In this document: piece by piece, positions 1 to 12,346 of the stretch
Numbering within the stretch: the stretch's first letter is position 1
Layout: the number at the start of each line of letters is the position of its first letter
Assembly (NCBI RefSeq): GCF_004379255.2
Contig: NC_056034.1
Location: 5,582,501 to 5,646,500 of the forward strand
Direction: 5' to 3'
Source: Salvia splendens
Lineage: Eukaryota; Streptophyta; Magnoliopsida; Lamiales; Lamiaceae
DNA length: 64,000 bases
The notes under the pieces: model-generated
Databases searched by the model: none
Told to the model about the DNA's origin: nothing
The model's input: the letters and a program-made list of their open reading frames with translations, nothing else
Made by a program: the position numbers and the translations under genes

Positions 1-725
1 TATATCTAACAAGTACTTGGAAACCCTTAGCCGTCCAATACCAAAATCTTCAACAAAGTAAATAGATTAGTAATAAAAATATAGTAAAATAAGATGTCGA
101 CCAAACCTTTTGTATTATCAGCCGCTTGCTTCTACTTGAAGACACTATTATTATTCCATCTTTTTTTTTGTAACATTATACCACTGTTATATAATTATAT
201 TTGAATTTATCCAAATTGAAGAGTCATAATTTCTTCTAGAATTAATGTGGCATACCGTCCAACATATATACTTTTATAGTACTAATTTTTTTTTATCAAA
301 CTATTGGTTTGTAATGATCAATACACAAATTAAAGTCACCATCATCACATTGAATTGGAACAAAATCACCTTCTCAAAACCTCGAAGGGAGTAATATTTA
401 GAAAACACTGCGTTCGCCAGTACTATCATATTAAGATCAGTCTTAAATCGAATTTAAAAACATACTAAGAGTCAGCAAACAGTATTTTTGGCTCTCTACC
501 AACTCCAACTGTTGGATTAACAAGACTAATTAGTTTAATTTGGAGTAGTATATTTGTGGGAGGGGAGGATTTACTTTTATTTTAATATTTGTCTGACAAA
601 GTATTTGATAATCAAGCATTACGACGTGTTTTGGCAGGTCAACAACACATGAGTATATGAAAGGAATATGTTTTTTAAAGAAGTTGAAGGATGGAATTTT
701 ATATATAGAGAGATGTGTGATCAAA
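1..725. other. AT-rich spacer, no gene seen
   Basis: No coding signal, RNA gene or complete element was recognised here. The open frames are short and lack domain features. The foldback element begins near the right edge. Confidence 0.6.
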
Positions 726-920
726 TACAAACCCTCTATAATACAAACTATACAAACTTTAGGCGTTGACATTGTTGACATTCCCTCAGTGACAGAATTT
801 GTATTATGCGTTGATATTGACATTCCCCCAAGTGACAGAATTTGTATTAGGCGTTGACATTGATCCTACACACTCCTTGTAAGTAATCAACGGTTAGCAA
901 TGAGATTCATATGTCAATGT

Positions 921-1346
921 TGTTGTGCAAATCGAATGAACAAATGATGGTAGACGACGCGAGGAGATTACGTGGTTCAATCTCTTTCGAGATCTACATC
1001 CACGGACGAAAATGGAGTTGTTCTTATTCAATCACCAACTAAGAATCAGAGATACAATTACAACTGAACTCTCTAAACTAATCTCTCTCAATCGAAACTA
1101 TCTTGCTCGAGTGAATTGCTTCTTGGATCAGCTATGTGTTGTGTGTATTGTGTGTATCTCTCGCCCTCTCTCTCTTTCTGTTATACAACATATATACACA
1201 GTTTCCAGAACTAGCATTTGGGTAAAACCGTCTATCTAACCCGAGCTTCTTCTTGAGTTGGGCTGAGCTGGGCCAGAGAGAGTAATCTGATGTGGGCCTG
1301 GGCTCAGTTTCTTCAAGCCTTACTGCAATGCAGCTACACCACTTCA
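921..1346 (-). repeat. Copia 3' LTR
   Basis: 426 bp, starting TGTTGTGCAA and ending ACTTCA on the plus strand; it is the 3' LTR for the minus-strand element. It is offset exactly 4568 bp from the other LTR with no difference seen. The adjacent sequence at about 1347-1360 reads AAGGTGGAGATT on the minus strand, a plausible polypurine tract. Confidence 0.95.
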
Positions 1347-1398
1347 AATCTCCACCTTAGCTGAATTGTTGGAACACCTCCATCCTCATCAACCACCT

Positions 1399-4300
1399 TC
1401 ATCTCCGAGGAACAAGCCCAACCAAGTCCAAGCAATGTTCAAACTTAGAACTTGGTAGAGATTTGGTGAGCATGTCAGCTGCATTCTCTGTAGTATGCAC
1501 CTTCTTTACACACACTACCCCTTTTCTTACTTCATCTCTTACAAAATGAAGTTTGACATCAATATGCTTACTCTTTTCATGGAAAACTTGATGTCTTGAC
1601 AGACTTATAGCACTATTATTGTCGCAGAGGATAGTCACTGTATCTTGATGGACTCCAAAATCTTCAAGGATCCCCTTTAACCAAATTGCCTCTTTCACTG
1701 CCTCAGCCAAAGCAATGTACTCAGCTTCCGTTGTTGAGAGTGCAACCACCGATTGCAAACTCGACTTCCAACTAACTGCTGTCCCATAAATCTTGAATAT
1801 ATATGCTGATTGTGATTTTCTGCTATCCAAATGTGCTGCATAATCAGCATCACAATACCCAATCAACTCATCAGTCTCTACATCGTCTTGCTTAGAGTAT
1901 AACAAGCCATGACTCTGAGTACCTAGTAAGTACCTTAAAGTCCATTTCAATGCCTGCCAGTGAGTCTCTCCATGATCACTCATATACCTACTAGTCAAGC
2001 TTATAGCATAGGCCAAATCAGGACGGGTGCAAACCATAGTATACATTATACTGCCTACTATGCTTGCATAAGGCACTTTAGACATCCTCTTTCTTTCTGC
2101 ATCAGTTTTTGGGCTTTGTTCAGAGCTCAGTTTGTATTGCTGACTTGATGGAGTTGAGACTTGTTTAGAGTCAGTCATCTGAAACTTACTCAACATCTTT
2201 CTGACATAGCTGTGTTGTATCAGCCATAAGCTTCCTTTTGCTCTATCTCTTATGATGTCCATCCCAAGTATCCTCTTCGCATTTCCCAAGTCTTTCATTT
2301 CAAAAGCTGCCTCAAGCTCCACCTTGACTTGAGCAATCTCTGATTTGCTTGGTCCTGCCACAAGCATATCATCTACATATAGTAGCAGGTATGCGATTGG
2401 TTTACTTTCCTTGTATCTGATATATACACAACTGTCGAATGATGACTTCCTAAATCCCATCTTCATCATCTGCTCATCGAATTTAAGGTACCACTGTCGG
2501 CTGCTTTGCTTCAGCCCATAGATGCTCCTTTTAAGAAGACAAACTTTATCTTCATCTCCGGGTTTGACAAAGCCTTGTGGCTGTTCCATATATATAACTT
2601 CCTCTAATTCCCCATGCAAGAAGGCAGTTTTTACGTCTAGCTGTTGCAATTCCCAATTCCGATGGGCCACTATTGCCAACAATATTCGGATAGAGCTATG
2701 CTTTACAACCGGGGAAAATACCTCATTGTAGTCAATCCCCTCCTCTTGCGTGAAACCTCTTGCCACAAGCCTTGCTTTGAACCTAATAGAGTCATTCTGT
2801 GAGGCCTCCACCTTCCTCTTGTATATCCACTTGCAACTAATGGGCCTCTGTTGGATCATGGATCTCAAAACCAAAACCCAAGTTTTATTTTTTAGCAGTG
2901 ACTCTATTTCCTCATTCATTGCAGTAATCCATTTCTGTCTATCCCTGCTTCCAATAGCCTCTTTGTAGTTGCTCGGTTCATTCAACTCCAGCTCTTCTGC
3001 AATGCAAAGAGCATAATATACAAAATCTGCATCTCTGAACCTTGCAGGTGGTCTGACCTCCCTTCTAGTTCTATCTCTTGCTAGCAAGTAACCATCATCA
3101 TTACCTTGGTTACCAACTGAGGGTGGAGGATACTCAGGTTGTGGGCCTGATGAACTGCCATGATCACTTGAATCTGCTGAGTTGTGTTCATAATCAGCAC
3201 CTATCACGGTATCCTGATCACTCTTATCACCAAGATCATCCTGATCACTTTTATCACCAAGATCATGGTTTATGTCAGACTTCACACTCTGACCTTGTGA
3301 CTCCGTGACTGAAGCTGCATCTTTGTACGGCATCTCCAATTCATTGAAAACAACATCTCGGCTGATAATAATCTTTTGGTTCCCACTTTCTGTACTCCAT
3401 AATCTGTAGGCCTTGACTCCAGTTTGATATCCCAGAAAAATGCACTTTAAGGCCCTCGGCTCCAGCTTCCCTTGCCTAATATGTGCATATGCCCTGCACC
3501 CAAAGGTTTTCAAGTTTCTGTAACTGCCATGACTGCCATACCATCTGTTGTCGGGAGTATCATGGCTGATAGCTGAACTAGGACATTTATTTATCATCTT
3601 TGCAGCCGTTGAAACTGCCTCTGCCCAGAACCTCTTTGGAACACCAGATGTGATCAACATACACCTAACCCTTTCCAACAAGGTTCTGTTCATTCGTTCC
3701 GCTGTCCCATTTTGCTGCGGATTCCCAGGTGCGGTCCTGTGCCTTTTAATCCCATATTTCTTGCAATAGTTCTCAAACTCTCTTGATAAAAATTCCAAGC
3801 CGTTGTCCGTTCTAAGGCACCTCAGACCATGCCCCTTTTCCACCTTCACAGCTTCATGCCAACTCCTAAACTTTTCAAATGCCTCTGATTTTTCCTTGAG
3901 AATATACACCCAAACTTTCCTACTGAAATCATCAATAATGCTCAAGAAATACCTCCCCCCTCCTATCGAGTTGGTTGAACATGGCCCCCACAGATCACTG
4001 TGGCAATAATCAAGAGGCTTACTCGAGGTGTGTTTACCTGTTTGGTATGGGAGCTTCTTTCCTTTTCCAAGCTGGCATGATTCGCACATCTTCGAGTATT
4101 CAGGATCGACTCCTTGGATTAGCCCCTTGCGAGCTAACTCCTTCATCCCTCTCTGTCCCACATGACCAAGCCGGTTATGCCAAGTTTCATAATCACTGCT
4201 CTCTGACACGAGTGCGCTTCCTTGGATGGTCTCAGCATCCAAATAATACAAGCTATTTTTTCTTATAGCTCTCATGATGATGTCCTTCCCGTTCAGTACT

Positions 4301-5460
4301 TTCATACAGCCATGTGATGACTCAAATGAATACCCCTTTAATTCCAACGTTCCCAAAGAGATTAAGTTTCTCTTTATATCAGGGATGTATCTAACTCCAG
4401 TCAAAAGCTTAACCGAACTATCATGAATCTTGAATCTAATATTACCAATTCCATGTACCTTGCATACCTGATTATTCCCCAAAAGGACTGTGCCAGTAGC
4501 TTCCTTAAGATTCTCAAACCATGCCCTATGTGAGCAAATGTGAAACGAGCAGCCGGAATCCATTATCCAAGATTCTGCTATTTCTTTGCCAACCACGTTC
4601 AAAGCTTGAGCTGGCTCCATTTCCTCCGCACAATCAGCAGTGCTAGAATTCCCATTCTCTTCAGCTTGCTTTCTTTTGAATGCGTAGCAATTCTTCTTGA
4701 GATGACCAGGCTTGCCACACCAATGACATTTCCTGGTTTCTTTGTCACTGTCAAGAGATTTTTGCCCCTGCATCTTGGGTTTGCCAGCTCCATCCTTGCC
4801 CTTGGATTGCTTCTTTCCCTTGTACTTCTTAATATTCAGAGCCTCAGCTGCACTGTCACGGCTCGTGCTTGCTGCTGAGCTTGATACCTTCTGCAACTCC
4901 CTAGCCTTCAAGGCACATTGCACTTCCTCGAGGGTAATTGTTTTCTCCCTCCCATACAACATGGCGTCTTTGAGGTGATCGAATGATCTTGGTAGCGCAT
5001 TGAGAAGCAGGATGGCCTTATCTTCAGCATCAAGAATTACATCGATGTTTTCAAGGTCATCGATCGCTTTATTGAATTCATCGAGCTGCTCCTCTATAGC
5101 TTTCCCTTCTTGGAATTTATAGGAGTACAATCTTTGTTTCATATAGAGGCGGTTGGCAAGAGACTTCACCATGTAGAGATGCTCGAGTTTATCCCAAATT
5201 CCAGCAGCTGTAGTCTCCTTTGACACTTCCCTGAGCACTTTATCGCCCAAGCACAGAACAATGGCACTATGTGCCTTCTCAAACATCTCCTTTTTCTTGA
5301 GAGTCTGCTTCGGATCCTCTCCATCGGCGACCTCTGGCGTCTTGGACTTGATCGCCTCAGCTAGCCCTTGCTGAATCAATAAGGCCTTCATCTTTATCCG
5401 CCAAAGCCCAAAATCATTCCGGCCTGTGAACTTCTCCGCTTCGATCCTCGGCGTCGTCAT
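1399..5460 (-). CDS. Copia gag-pol polyprotein (1353 aa)
   Basis: One uninterrupted frame encodes all Copia proteins. In order: a Gag region (about 1-230), a CCHC zinc knuckle at 245-258 ([14 protein letters not shown]), the aspartic protease motif DSG at 301-303, a GAG-pre-integrase zinc-binding segment (HNRLGHVG with a later CESC), and an integrase core with D489, D552 and E588, giving the expected DD35E spacing. A reverse transcriptase with YVDD and an RNase H with CDADYA and CDNNSA complete it. I chose the ATG at 5460 ([11 protein letters not shown]). The frame also opens 17 codons upstream, but that start would lie inside the LTR-proximal and primer-binding region. No frameshift or stop interrupts the gene, so it may be functional. 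The host role is limited to retrotransposition. Confidence 0.95.
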   Translation of the reverse strand: MTTPRIEAEKFTGRNDFGLWRIKMKALLIQQGLAEAIKSKTPEVADGEDPKQTLKKKEMFEKAHSAIVLCLGDKVLREVSKETTAAGIWDKLEHLYMVKSLANRLYMKQRLYSYKFQEGKAIEEQLDEFNKAIDDLENIDVILDAEDKAILLLNALPRSFDHLKDAMLYGREKTITLEEVQCALKARELQKVSSSAASTSRDSAAEALNIKKYKGKKQSKGKDGAGKPKMQGQKSLDSDKETRKCHWCGKPGHLKKNCYAFKRKQAEENGNSSTADCAEEMEPAQALNVVGKEIAESWIMDSGCSFHICSHRAWFENLKEATGTVLLGNNQVCKVHGIGNIRFKIHDSSVKLLTGVRYIPDIKRNLISLGTLELKGYSFESSHGCMKVLNGKDIIMRAIRKNSLYYLDAETIQGSALVSESSDYETWHNRLGHVGQRGMKELARKGLIQGVDPEYSKMCESCQLGKGKKLPYQTGKHTSSKPLDYCHSDLWGPCSTNSIGGGRYFLSIIDDFSRKVWVYILKEKSEAFEKFRSWHEAVKVEKGHGLRCLRTDNGLEFLSREFENYCKKYGIKRHRTAPGNPQQNGTAERMNRTLLERVRCMLITSGVPKRFWAEAVSTAAKMINKCPSSAISHDTPDNRWYGSHGSYRNLKTFGCRAYAHIRQGKLEPRALKCIFLGYQTGVKAYRLWSTESGNQKIIISRDVVFNELEMPYKDAASVTESQGQSVKSDINHDLGDKSDQDDLGDKSDQDTVIGADYEHNSADSSDHGSSSGPQPEYPPPSVGNQGNDDGYLLARDRTRREVRPPARFRDADFVYYALCIAEELELNEPSNYKEAIGSRDRQKWITAMNEEIESLLKNKTWVLVLRSMIQQRPISCKWIYKRKVEASQNDSIRFKARLVARGFTQEEGIDYNEVFSPVVKHSSIRILLAIVAHRNWELQQLDVKTAFLHGELEEVIYMEQPQGFVKPGDEDKVCLLKRSIYGLKQSSRQWYLKFDEQMMKMGFRKSSFDSCVYIRYKESKPIAYLLLYVDDMLVAGPSKSEIAQVKVELEAAFEMKDLGNAKRILGMDIIRDRAKGSLWLIQHSYVRKMLSKFQMTDSKQVSTPSSQQYKLSSEQSPKTDAERKRMSKVPYASIVGSIMYTMVCTRPDLAYAISLTSRYMSDHGETHWQALKWTLRYLLGTQSHGLLYSKQDDVETDELIGYCDADYAAHLDSRKSQSAYIFKIYGTAVSWKSSLQSVVALSTTEAEYIALAEAVKEAIWLKGILEDFGVHQDTVTILCDNNSAISLSRHQVFHEKSKHIDVKLHFVRDEVRKGVVCVKKVHTTENAADMLTKSLPSSKFEHCLDLVGLVPRR

Positions 5461-5466
5461 CGAATC

Positions 5467-5485
5467 CTTCCCACAGACGGCGCCA
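5467..5485 (-). other. Copia putative primer-binding site
   Basis: Two or three bases inside the 5' LTR the minus strand reads TGGCGCCGTCTGTGGGAAG. The first nine bases match the complement of the 3' end of plant tRNA-Asp, but the rest does not, so the primer tRNA is not identified. The same 19 bases occur at the corresponding place in Gypsy 1 and 18 of them in Gypsy 2. Confidence 0.7.
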
Positions 5486-5488
5486 ATT

Positions 5489-5914
5489 TGTTGTGCAAAT
5501 CGAATGAACAAATGATGGTAGACGACGCGAGGAGATTACGTGGTTCAATCTCTTTCGAGATCTACATCCACGGACGAAAATGGAGTTGTTCTTATTCAAT
5601 CACCAACTAAGAATCAGAGATACAATTACAACTGAACTCTCTAAACTAATCTCTCTCAATCGAAACTATCTTGCTCGAGTGAATTGCTTCTTGGATCAGC
5701 TATGTGTTGTGTGTATTGTGTGTATCTCTCGCCCTCTCTCTCTTTCTGTTATACAACATATATACACAGTTTCCAGAACTAGCATTTGGGTAAAACCGTC
5801 TATCTAACCCGAGCTTCTTCTTGAGTTGGGCTGAGCTGGGCCAGAGAGAGTAATCTGATGTGGGCCTGGGCTCAGTTTCTTCAAGCCTTACTGCAATGCA
5901 GCTACACCACTTCA
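5489..5914 (-). repeat. Copia 5' LTR
   Basis: 426-bp copy of the terminal repeat, the 5' LTR for the minus-strand element. It abuts the target duplication AATGT at 5915-5919 and the right arm of the foldback palindrome. Confidence 0.95.
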
Positions 5915-6049
5915 AATGTCAACGCCTAATACAAATTCTGTCACTGGGGGAATGTCAATGTCAACGCATAATATAAATTCTGTCACTGGGGGAATGTCAA
6001 CAATGTCAACGCCTAAAGTTTGTATAGTTTGTATTATAGAGGGTTTGTA

Positions 6050-7026
6050 GATTATCATGACCCTATATATATATATACAGATGTTATGTAATGGATGTAA
6101 TTTTAAGTTTTTAACCACACATTCAATCACATGAATGTGTGTGTTGTCAATTATGAATTGTATGAATGTGTTATGTGCGTGTCTGTCAATTATGTGTGTG
6201 TTGTAATGTGAAAGTATCATACGATACACCAAAACTAAACTAAATACACCATGAAGGAGAACTATATATGATAATGCATATAAACATTTTATGTTCTCGA
6301 TCTTAGCTGTAAAACCAAACCAGCATCCATTAAATTAGTATAATCGCATGCTAACAACGAGCAACTCGTGAAATTAACAAATTAGTCACCTATTGCACGT
6401 TTTTTGGTACAAGGTCATATGGAACACACCAACACATACTCTAATCCTTATATAGGGCCACTTCTATTGCCATGTTTACTTGTGACCAATGACCATGTCT
6501 AATTTTATCTCTTAGTCAGTTGCAGTTTTTCCTACAAAAGTTCTGCCCGTGACAATGCATCTTGTCAGATCTCCACAATGTTAAGATTATATTGCATTCC
6601 ACAATAAATCATCTCACTTCCACCCCTATGACTAATTTAAAATCAGACAATCTCATTTTTGCTTATCATATATTGTATCTCAATATTATCTAATTGGAAG
6701 ATAAATGTTCATAAAAACGAACTAAAAAAAGGCAAAATCTCCAATGGAATAGAAAGAAAGAAGCATTTATATTTATTATCTCATTGGAGGATAAATGTTT
6801 TACAAAACGAACAGAAAAAAGCAAAATCTCCAATGGAAAAAAAAAAGAAAAAAAGAAACAAGCATACATATTAATTGATGCAATGATCATATGCAATACA
6901 AGCAATATGTCACAGCAAAAGCTTTTTTATTCTGATCATGCCAAAATCCAAGAGTAGTAGTAGTACTATTGAAAATTTCTCATCATTAATAAAAACACAT
7001 TTTGATGATCAATGATAGCTAATTAA
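6050..7026. other. Spacer downstream of the ERF gene
   Basis: AT-rich sequence with no recognisable gene. It holds a TATATA run near 6063-6078, GTGTGT-rich stretches near 6135-6205 and the local duplication described separately. The right end probably includes the 3' untranslated region of the ERF gene. Confidence 0.55.
6686..6838. repeat. Imperfect tandem duplication, 90-bp period
   Basis: Two copies begin at 6686 and 6776 with TTATCTAATTGGAAGATAAA and TTATCTCATTGGAGGATAAA. Both end with CAAAATCTCCAATGGAA. The second copy is followed by an A-rich tract. Confidence 0.75.
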
Positions 7027-8323
7027 TCATCCATTTGGGTTGCTAGGATCATAGTACTTGCCATAGTTGTAAAAATCCGAACCATAAAACCCGCCATACT
7101 GAGCCCCAAAACTCGATTGAAAGTCCGGCTGCGGCGGAGGCGGCGGGACGGGATAACCCGGCGCCGGCATGGAGGCGGAATAATCATAACCTAACTCCTG
7201 GTTGTTGTTGTTGTTGTAGAGAGCTGAGGAGGCGCAAGGGAATTCAGCGTCGCTGCTGGAGAGTAGCTGGGCATACTGCTGAAGGCCAGGGAAGGTGTTG
7301 TGCAGCAAGGGATCGACGGCGGCGGCGGAGGATCCTCCGGAGGCGGCGCCGCTGCTGAGGTAGCGTAGCTCGGTCTTGCCTTGGACTCGCTCGGGGAAAT
7401 TGAGCTTGGCCTTGGCGCCCTTGAACTTGAGCGCAGCGTCATCGTATGCTAGTGCAGCATCCTCAGCTGTGCTGAATGTTCCGAGCCACACACGCGCTGC
7501 CTTCTTCGGATCGCGTATCTCCGCCGCCCATTTCCCCCATGGCCTTTGCCTCACTCCTCTATAGTGCTTCTTCACACTCCCTTCATATAATTCAATCCAT
7601 GTGTATAAATGATTTAATACAAAAGAAAACTTGTCTCTATCTAACTATGAAATGTTTTGATTAGGCCAAAATGAAGTGCACTTCACCAAATCAGAATGAT
7701 TGAGATGAAAATGTTGGAGTTTGGTAAAGGACTTACACTAAATGGGAAAGACAAATTGGGATAGACGAATCGAAAACGACTAGCATTACTTACTAGGCAT
7801 GCCAAACATGAAAAAAATCGTTGGTAGGTGGAGAGGGTTTCCACATCTCTGAACTCAAATCCCCACATTTCAAAGTAATAATTCAAGAGACGTGACTGAT
7901 TAAATTTGGCAGTGTGGAACCCTTGTTTGATGTGAGAGAGAATTATAGAGCCATTCAGAGAGTGAGATAGTACTTTACGGAAAGTAACATACAATGAACT
8001 TGGACATATCACAAAATCTGACACAATTCTTATTCAACTCTTAATTAAGTTGACAACTACCCTTCAAAATCCTCATATATAATTAAACCACACATTCAAT
8101 ATCAACTCCACAAGCAACATGGAGTTATTGCTAGTGTTAATCAAGGTTAATTTTACTCATTCACAAAATTACATCATAAATTCATCTATTTACATACATA
8201 TATATGATCAGTTAAATTACCTTGATCTTGATCTTGATGAGTAGTCTCCGGCGGCGGGGCGGCGTCTTCCCCCAAAATCCTAGTAAGGCCTGAAATCACG
8301 GCGTTCTGCGCCGACGCTTCCAT
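7027..8323 (-). CDS. AP2/ERF transcription factor, group X-like (218 aa)
   Basis: Two coding exons: 8323-8221 and 7580-7027, joined over a 640-bp GT-AG intron with phase 1 on both sides, giving 218 aa. The AP2/ERF DNA-binding domain covers about residues 41-96 ([19 protein letters not shown], with the WLG and [11 protein letters not shown] segments), directly after a short N-terminal exon containing [13 protein letters not shown]. Intron position just before the domain, the KKHYRGVRQ entry and the Tyr/Gly/Pro-rich C-terminus resemble Arabidopsis group X ERFs (RAP2.6L/ERF113-115), which act in the nucleus on GCC-box promoters in stress and wound responses. The exact orthologue is not settled. 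The frame stays open upstream of the chosen ATG (reading KVDPRLGKRPLP) but has no ATG before a stop, and CTACTAG near 8384 could be an acceptor for a further 5' exon, so the N-terminus may be longer. Confidence 0.88.
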
Positions 8324-8450
8324 TGGAAGAGGCCTCTTTCCAAGCCTTGGATCCACCTTGCTTGATTCTTGTTTCCTAGTAGTAGTAGTGATTTTTAAAA
8401 TAAAAATCTAGTACTAATAATTTTCCATAAATATATATCAATTCTTTTTT

Positions 8451-8525
8451 CTATCTATATTTCTTGTATGCATATGTTGCTGTTAAGAATAAGTTTGTAG
8501 ACTTAAGGGAAGGGAAGGAAAGCAT
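8451..8525 (-). other. Possible upstream ORF in the ERF leader
   Basis: A 24-codon ATG-to-TAG frame lies in the presumed 5' leader of the ERF gene. Its ATG falls almost at the start site predicted from the TATA box, so it may or may not be in the mRNA. Confidence 0.25.
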
Positions 8526-8550
8526 GGTTTTTATTAGCAAATGGGCTTCC

Positions 8551-8559
8551 CTTTTTATA
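8551..8559 (-). promoter_or_regulatory. TATA box of the ERF gene
   Basis: The minus strand reads TATAAAAAG here, about 230 bp upstream of the chosen start codon, in a suitable position for transcription from about 8525. Confidence 0.5.
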
Positions 8560-10370
8560 CAAGTGAAAAATAGTGGTATTTATTATGGGCATGAATGACT
8601 TTAAGGAAAAACAGAAAAAGAAAAAATTAAAAAGAAAGAAAAATCCTGAAAAGGAAAAAGAAGAGATTTGAGGATGCAGGAGATATAGCTTTGGGAGACA
8701 AAAGTATTTTGTAGATTAGTGTGTAGGAAGAAGACACAAGAGATATACACAAACACAAGAGGTTGGGGTGGATCTCATCTGATGAGGAAAATGAAGGGAT
8801 AGAGTTTTAAGGTGGGAACATTTCAGATCTGATATATACCTAAGATTGGCCATTTGTCTTCATTTCAAGATGCATGTGTAACATTTCTATCTGGTGCCTT
8901 CTATTTCTTGTATCTATACTATCTCTTCATATATCTAACCTATATTTATCTTTATATGTTTGTGTGTGTGTGTGGTTAGTTCACTTGTAAGGACTGATTT
9001 TCGTGTAATTTTGAATAATTAAGGTGGAACATAAAAGAAAATAAAGCTAGAGAAGATGAATGATGATATATTTGGGTTTAAATGAATGATTATATGTATA
9101 GTAATTCGCCAACTTTAACACGGGGCGGATTAAAGAAGACAAACACGCGATTCTGAGATATTTTTACTATTTCATTAAAAAGACCCATTATGACAGATTA
9201 ATTCATCAAATTATTGAGATGAGTAAAATATTATATTGTGATACTATAATATGCATATAATGGTTCTTGAAACATTATTTGATCCGCCACCGTACTAGTC
9301 GTATGTTGTTATAAATATTAATGCCTTGGATCTAAATTTCATACTCTCTTGTCCACAAAATAATGATCGGATATTCACGATTTAAAAAATTATTTACTAT
9401 AGTATTTTTTATTTAAGTGAATCATATACTTAACTAAATCAATATATTCACGTTATATTATCAAATTAATGATATTATATAAAGTGGTATCAACGTTCAA
9501 CAAACTTTTTTCGACCATTTTCTGTCACAAAGTCAAACAATTTTTCGAAATTCATGACAGATCAAAATAAGTCTTTAAATCATAAATGGGGATAGTAGAA
9601 AATACAATGGTGATATTGTGACACACTTGAGTGCAATGTAGAAATGGCAATAATTAAAGTGAAATCGGCAAATATTGAACGTGGGTTTCACTTTCTTTTT
9701 TTCTTCGCTCTTATCTACAAGGTCAAACAATTTCAAAAGTCCGCGATTTGAACAAATCTATAAATTATGGACGACTGTAGTATTAAAGTACAACGGTGAT
9801 AATGTGTCACGCTTGAGTGCAATATAAAAATGGCAATAAATAAAGTGAAATTGGTAAATTGAAATTGATATTTTTCATTATTTCAAAACTAAAAGAAGGT
9901 AACGTTGTGTAAAATTAAATTATTAGATTTAATATTTTACAGTACAGTAGAAGTGTATATGCAATAAAGGATTTTTTTCATTTAAATTATAAAATTTAGT
10001 CAAATTCTAGTCTACACCATAATTTTTTAAAAAAATATTAAATTATAATGTTTCAACTTTTTCTCAATTATTTCATCCATACACAAAATATTATCATGCG
10101 ATGATATTCAAGGAATTTCACTAAAAAGGATATTTTTTATTTTATTTTCTTTTATGCTCTTATTTCTTTTCTAGTTCTATCGAAATAATGTTATTTTACC
10201 AAAAGGCGTCAATTTGTATACGAATGAGATAGATAAGAAAAAATTACAACTTTATAAATTAATAATCCAACTTTAAAAGGGATGAGATTAACCAGAATTT
10301 GACCAAAATTTGTCAATTATCTCTACAATAAATTACACTAATAATATGGATATAATGAAAGTCAATGAGA
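8560..10370. other. AT-rich upstream spacer of the ERF gene
   Basis: No gene seen. It includes a short TG microsatellite near 8960 and a diverged duplication at about 9527-9865. The first few hundred bases are presumably ERF promoter. Confidence 0.5.
9527..9865. repeat. Diverged direct duplication, about 192-bp period
   Basis: Copies at about 9527-9680 and 9719-9865 share GTCAAACAATTT, a GATATTGTGACACACTTGAG / GATAATGTGTCACGCTTGAG stretch, GTGCAAT and AAATGGCAATAA, with many substitutions. It was not assigned to a transposon family. Confidence 0.6.
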
Positions 10371-10773
10371 TATGGGCCTAGGGGTGGGTTGGTACGGTAT
10401 ACCTTGCCGTATACGAAAAAATTATACATTTATCTTACCAAAATTTTCGGTATACCGCATTTTCGGTATGGAGATAATCAATACCGATAACGTATCCCAT
10501 TTGCGGTATATCATACTGAAATTCGATATACCTTGTTGGATTTTTACTGCATATCGGACAACGGTACGACTTAACAAAATCCAATTGTTTTGAAAATAAT
10601 TTTAAATAAAAAACATTGTAATCCATATATATTTCAGAATACTCAGAGAGCATCTAAATTAATAAAAATATAATATTATGAAAATAACTCAAATCTAATT
10701 ATTTTTAACAGATCGATTCCACTATCTCAAAGTTTCCTGATTCAATTATTTTGATTTTTTAGATTATAAGATC

Positions 10774-11779
10774 TAGGCTTGCTTATTCGACAGGTTCCGG
10801 TTAGAACCGGTTTTAATTTTTCATAAATTCTAGGACCGAAATCGACCGGTTTCGGTTTGGAGCCGGACAAGAAACTCGAACGGATTTGCAATTTTAATCT
10901 GAATTTTTATAATTTTAAATATTTCAATACTAAAAAAAATAATAATCCAACATCTAGAAATATAACAAATAATACCTAAAAATTCAAATAAATACACAAA
11001 AAATACAAACCAGCAATACAATAATATTCATGCATGGATAAAAGTGATACCAAGTGTAGTAGGTCGGACTAGTTTATGTTGGAAATTCTTTTATATAAAA
11101 AAGGAAGTTCTAAAATTTAGCAATTTCTTTTTAAAAGGAGTTTTAAAATTGAATTCCTTTCCTTTTTTTGGCTAAACAAATATTTAATGGAATTTTCAAT
11201 ACTAATTGACCTCGTTGTGACTTTTGGTTTAAAATGGAGCAGTTATTAAATTATTCATAAACATGTTAAAATCGTGTGTTAAATGAATTGTTACATAAAT
11301 ATGTTATAAAGTTAAATTTATATCATATGAAATGATATTGTATTTGTATAAGTTCTTTTGGATATTAAAAACAAACTTATGATTTCCTACTCATAGTAGT
11401 TAGTTCATCGAAAATGGATTGGGGAAATAATTGTAGATTCAAAGTATCACGGTCTAAACATTTTAAATACTTCAAAAAACATAGCTCGCAAATTTAACAC
11501 TGCTTAAATCTAAAAATCACTCAATGTTTCAAATTATTTTATTTCAATTCAATATTAATTCAATTAAGTTAGATTTATTCGTATATTAATTTATAAAAAA
11601 ATTGAATTGAATTGTTCGGTTCCCAGTTAGGAACTGACCGGTTAACCGGTACCGGTTTTATTTTAAAAGTTGAAACCAATACCAGAACCAGAACAAATTT
11701 TCTGGTTCCCAGTTTTTCAATTAACCGGCCTGTTTCGGTTTCGATTAACCGAGAATCGGATATCCGTTTAAGCACCCTA
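10774..11779. mobile_element. hAT element nested in a hAT element (1006 bp)
   Basis: Flanked by a perfect 8-bp duplication ATAAGATC (10766-10773 and 11780-11787). The left end TAGGCTTGCTTATTCG resembles the inverted right end TAGGGTGCTTAAACGG. Both ends carry arrays of CCGGTT and GGTTCC words (10795-10870 and 11615-11770). No coding capacity is seen. Confidence 0.82.
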
Positions 11780-12346
11780 ATAAGATCAACATGTACGTAC
11801 ATATACGTCAACTATAATTCATTTGATAAAGATTTGAGATCTTTACATTTAAATTTTATTTATTTTTTTGTAAATATATGAATTACTATCTTATATTACT
11901 ATAACTCACTATTAAATTGTTAACTAAAACTAAATGATAGACATTATATATGCAAATCAAGTTCCAAGATCATTCAGTTCGCTTATAATACAGTGAACAA
12001 AAAAATGTGAATTAGATATTAATTTCATTTAAAAATAAATTAGTTGTAACTAACTTTTAAAAAAACATTTCAAAACTTTAAATTCGTATAACTATCTCAA
12101 TTTAAATTAATTTTCCATGCAACATGTATCATATTCAAGATAAATTTATAAGGATTATAACGAGATCCCAATTGCATATGTTCTGATGTCAAATTTTATA
12201 AAAAAAATTGTGAATTTTAGAATTTTTCGACAAATAGATTAATATCACTATAAATGTCATAATATGTCAATATAAAGTGTGTATAATGTCAATATTAAAT
12301 TGTATTGACATCTGAAAGGTATTGTATTGATATGTTTAATATACTA

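Larger units (their letters stand above)
921..5914 (-). mobile_element. Complete Ty1/Copia LTR retrotransposon
   Basis: A 4994-bp element bounded by 426-bp direct repeats (921-1346 and 5489-5914), which look identical by eye and have TG...CA ends. A perfect 5-bp target duplication AATGT lies at 916-920 and 5915-5919. Inside are one long polyprotein gene on the minus strand, a putative primer-binding site next to the right LTR and a purine-rich tract next to the left LTR. Protease-integrase-RT-RNase H order is diagnostic of Copia. Identical LTRs and an open polyprotein frame suggest a recent and possibly autonomous insertion. It landed in the right part of the foldback palindrome. Confidence 0.96.
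726..6049. mobile_element. Foldback (Mutator-like?) element split by Copia
   Basis: The 136 bp at 726-861 reappear as a near-perfect reverse complement at 5915-6049. Each arm contains about two tandem copies of a unit of roughly 45-48 bp with the words GCGTTGACATT and CAGTGACAGAATTTGTATTA. Removing the Copia insertion (921-5914) and one 5-bp target duplication leaves a palindrome of about 330 bp with a loop of about 50 bp. Weaker similarity runs outward past each arm to TATATA-rich sequence, so the true ends are uncertain and no clear target duplication of the foldback itself was found. Long inverted arms with internal repeats suggest a foldback or Mutator-like non-autonomous element. No transposase is present. 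Confidence 0.7.

Noticed and set aside
1132..1347. Frames within the Copia LTRs (repeated at 5700-5915)
   Set aside because: They are LTR sequence, duplicated because the LTR is duplicated; no protein features.
6690..6905. Repetitive frames around 6659-6905 on both strands
   Set aside because: They are generated by the 90-bp duplication and A-rich tract; no gene signal.
10372..10653. Frames of about 70 codons at the left end of the outer hAT
   Set aside because: They come from the GGTATACC subterminal array, not from a transposase.
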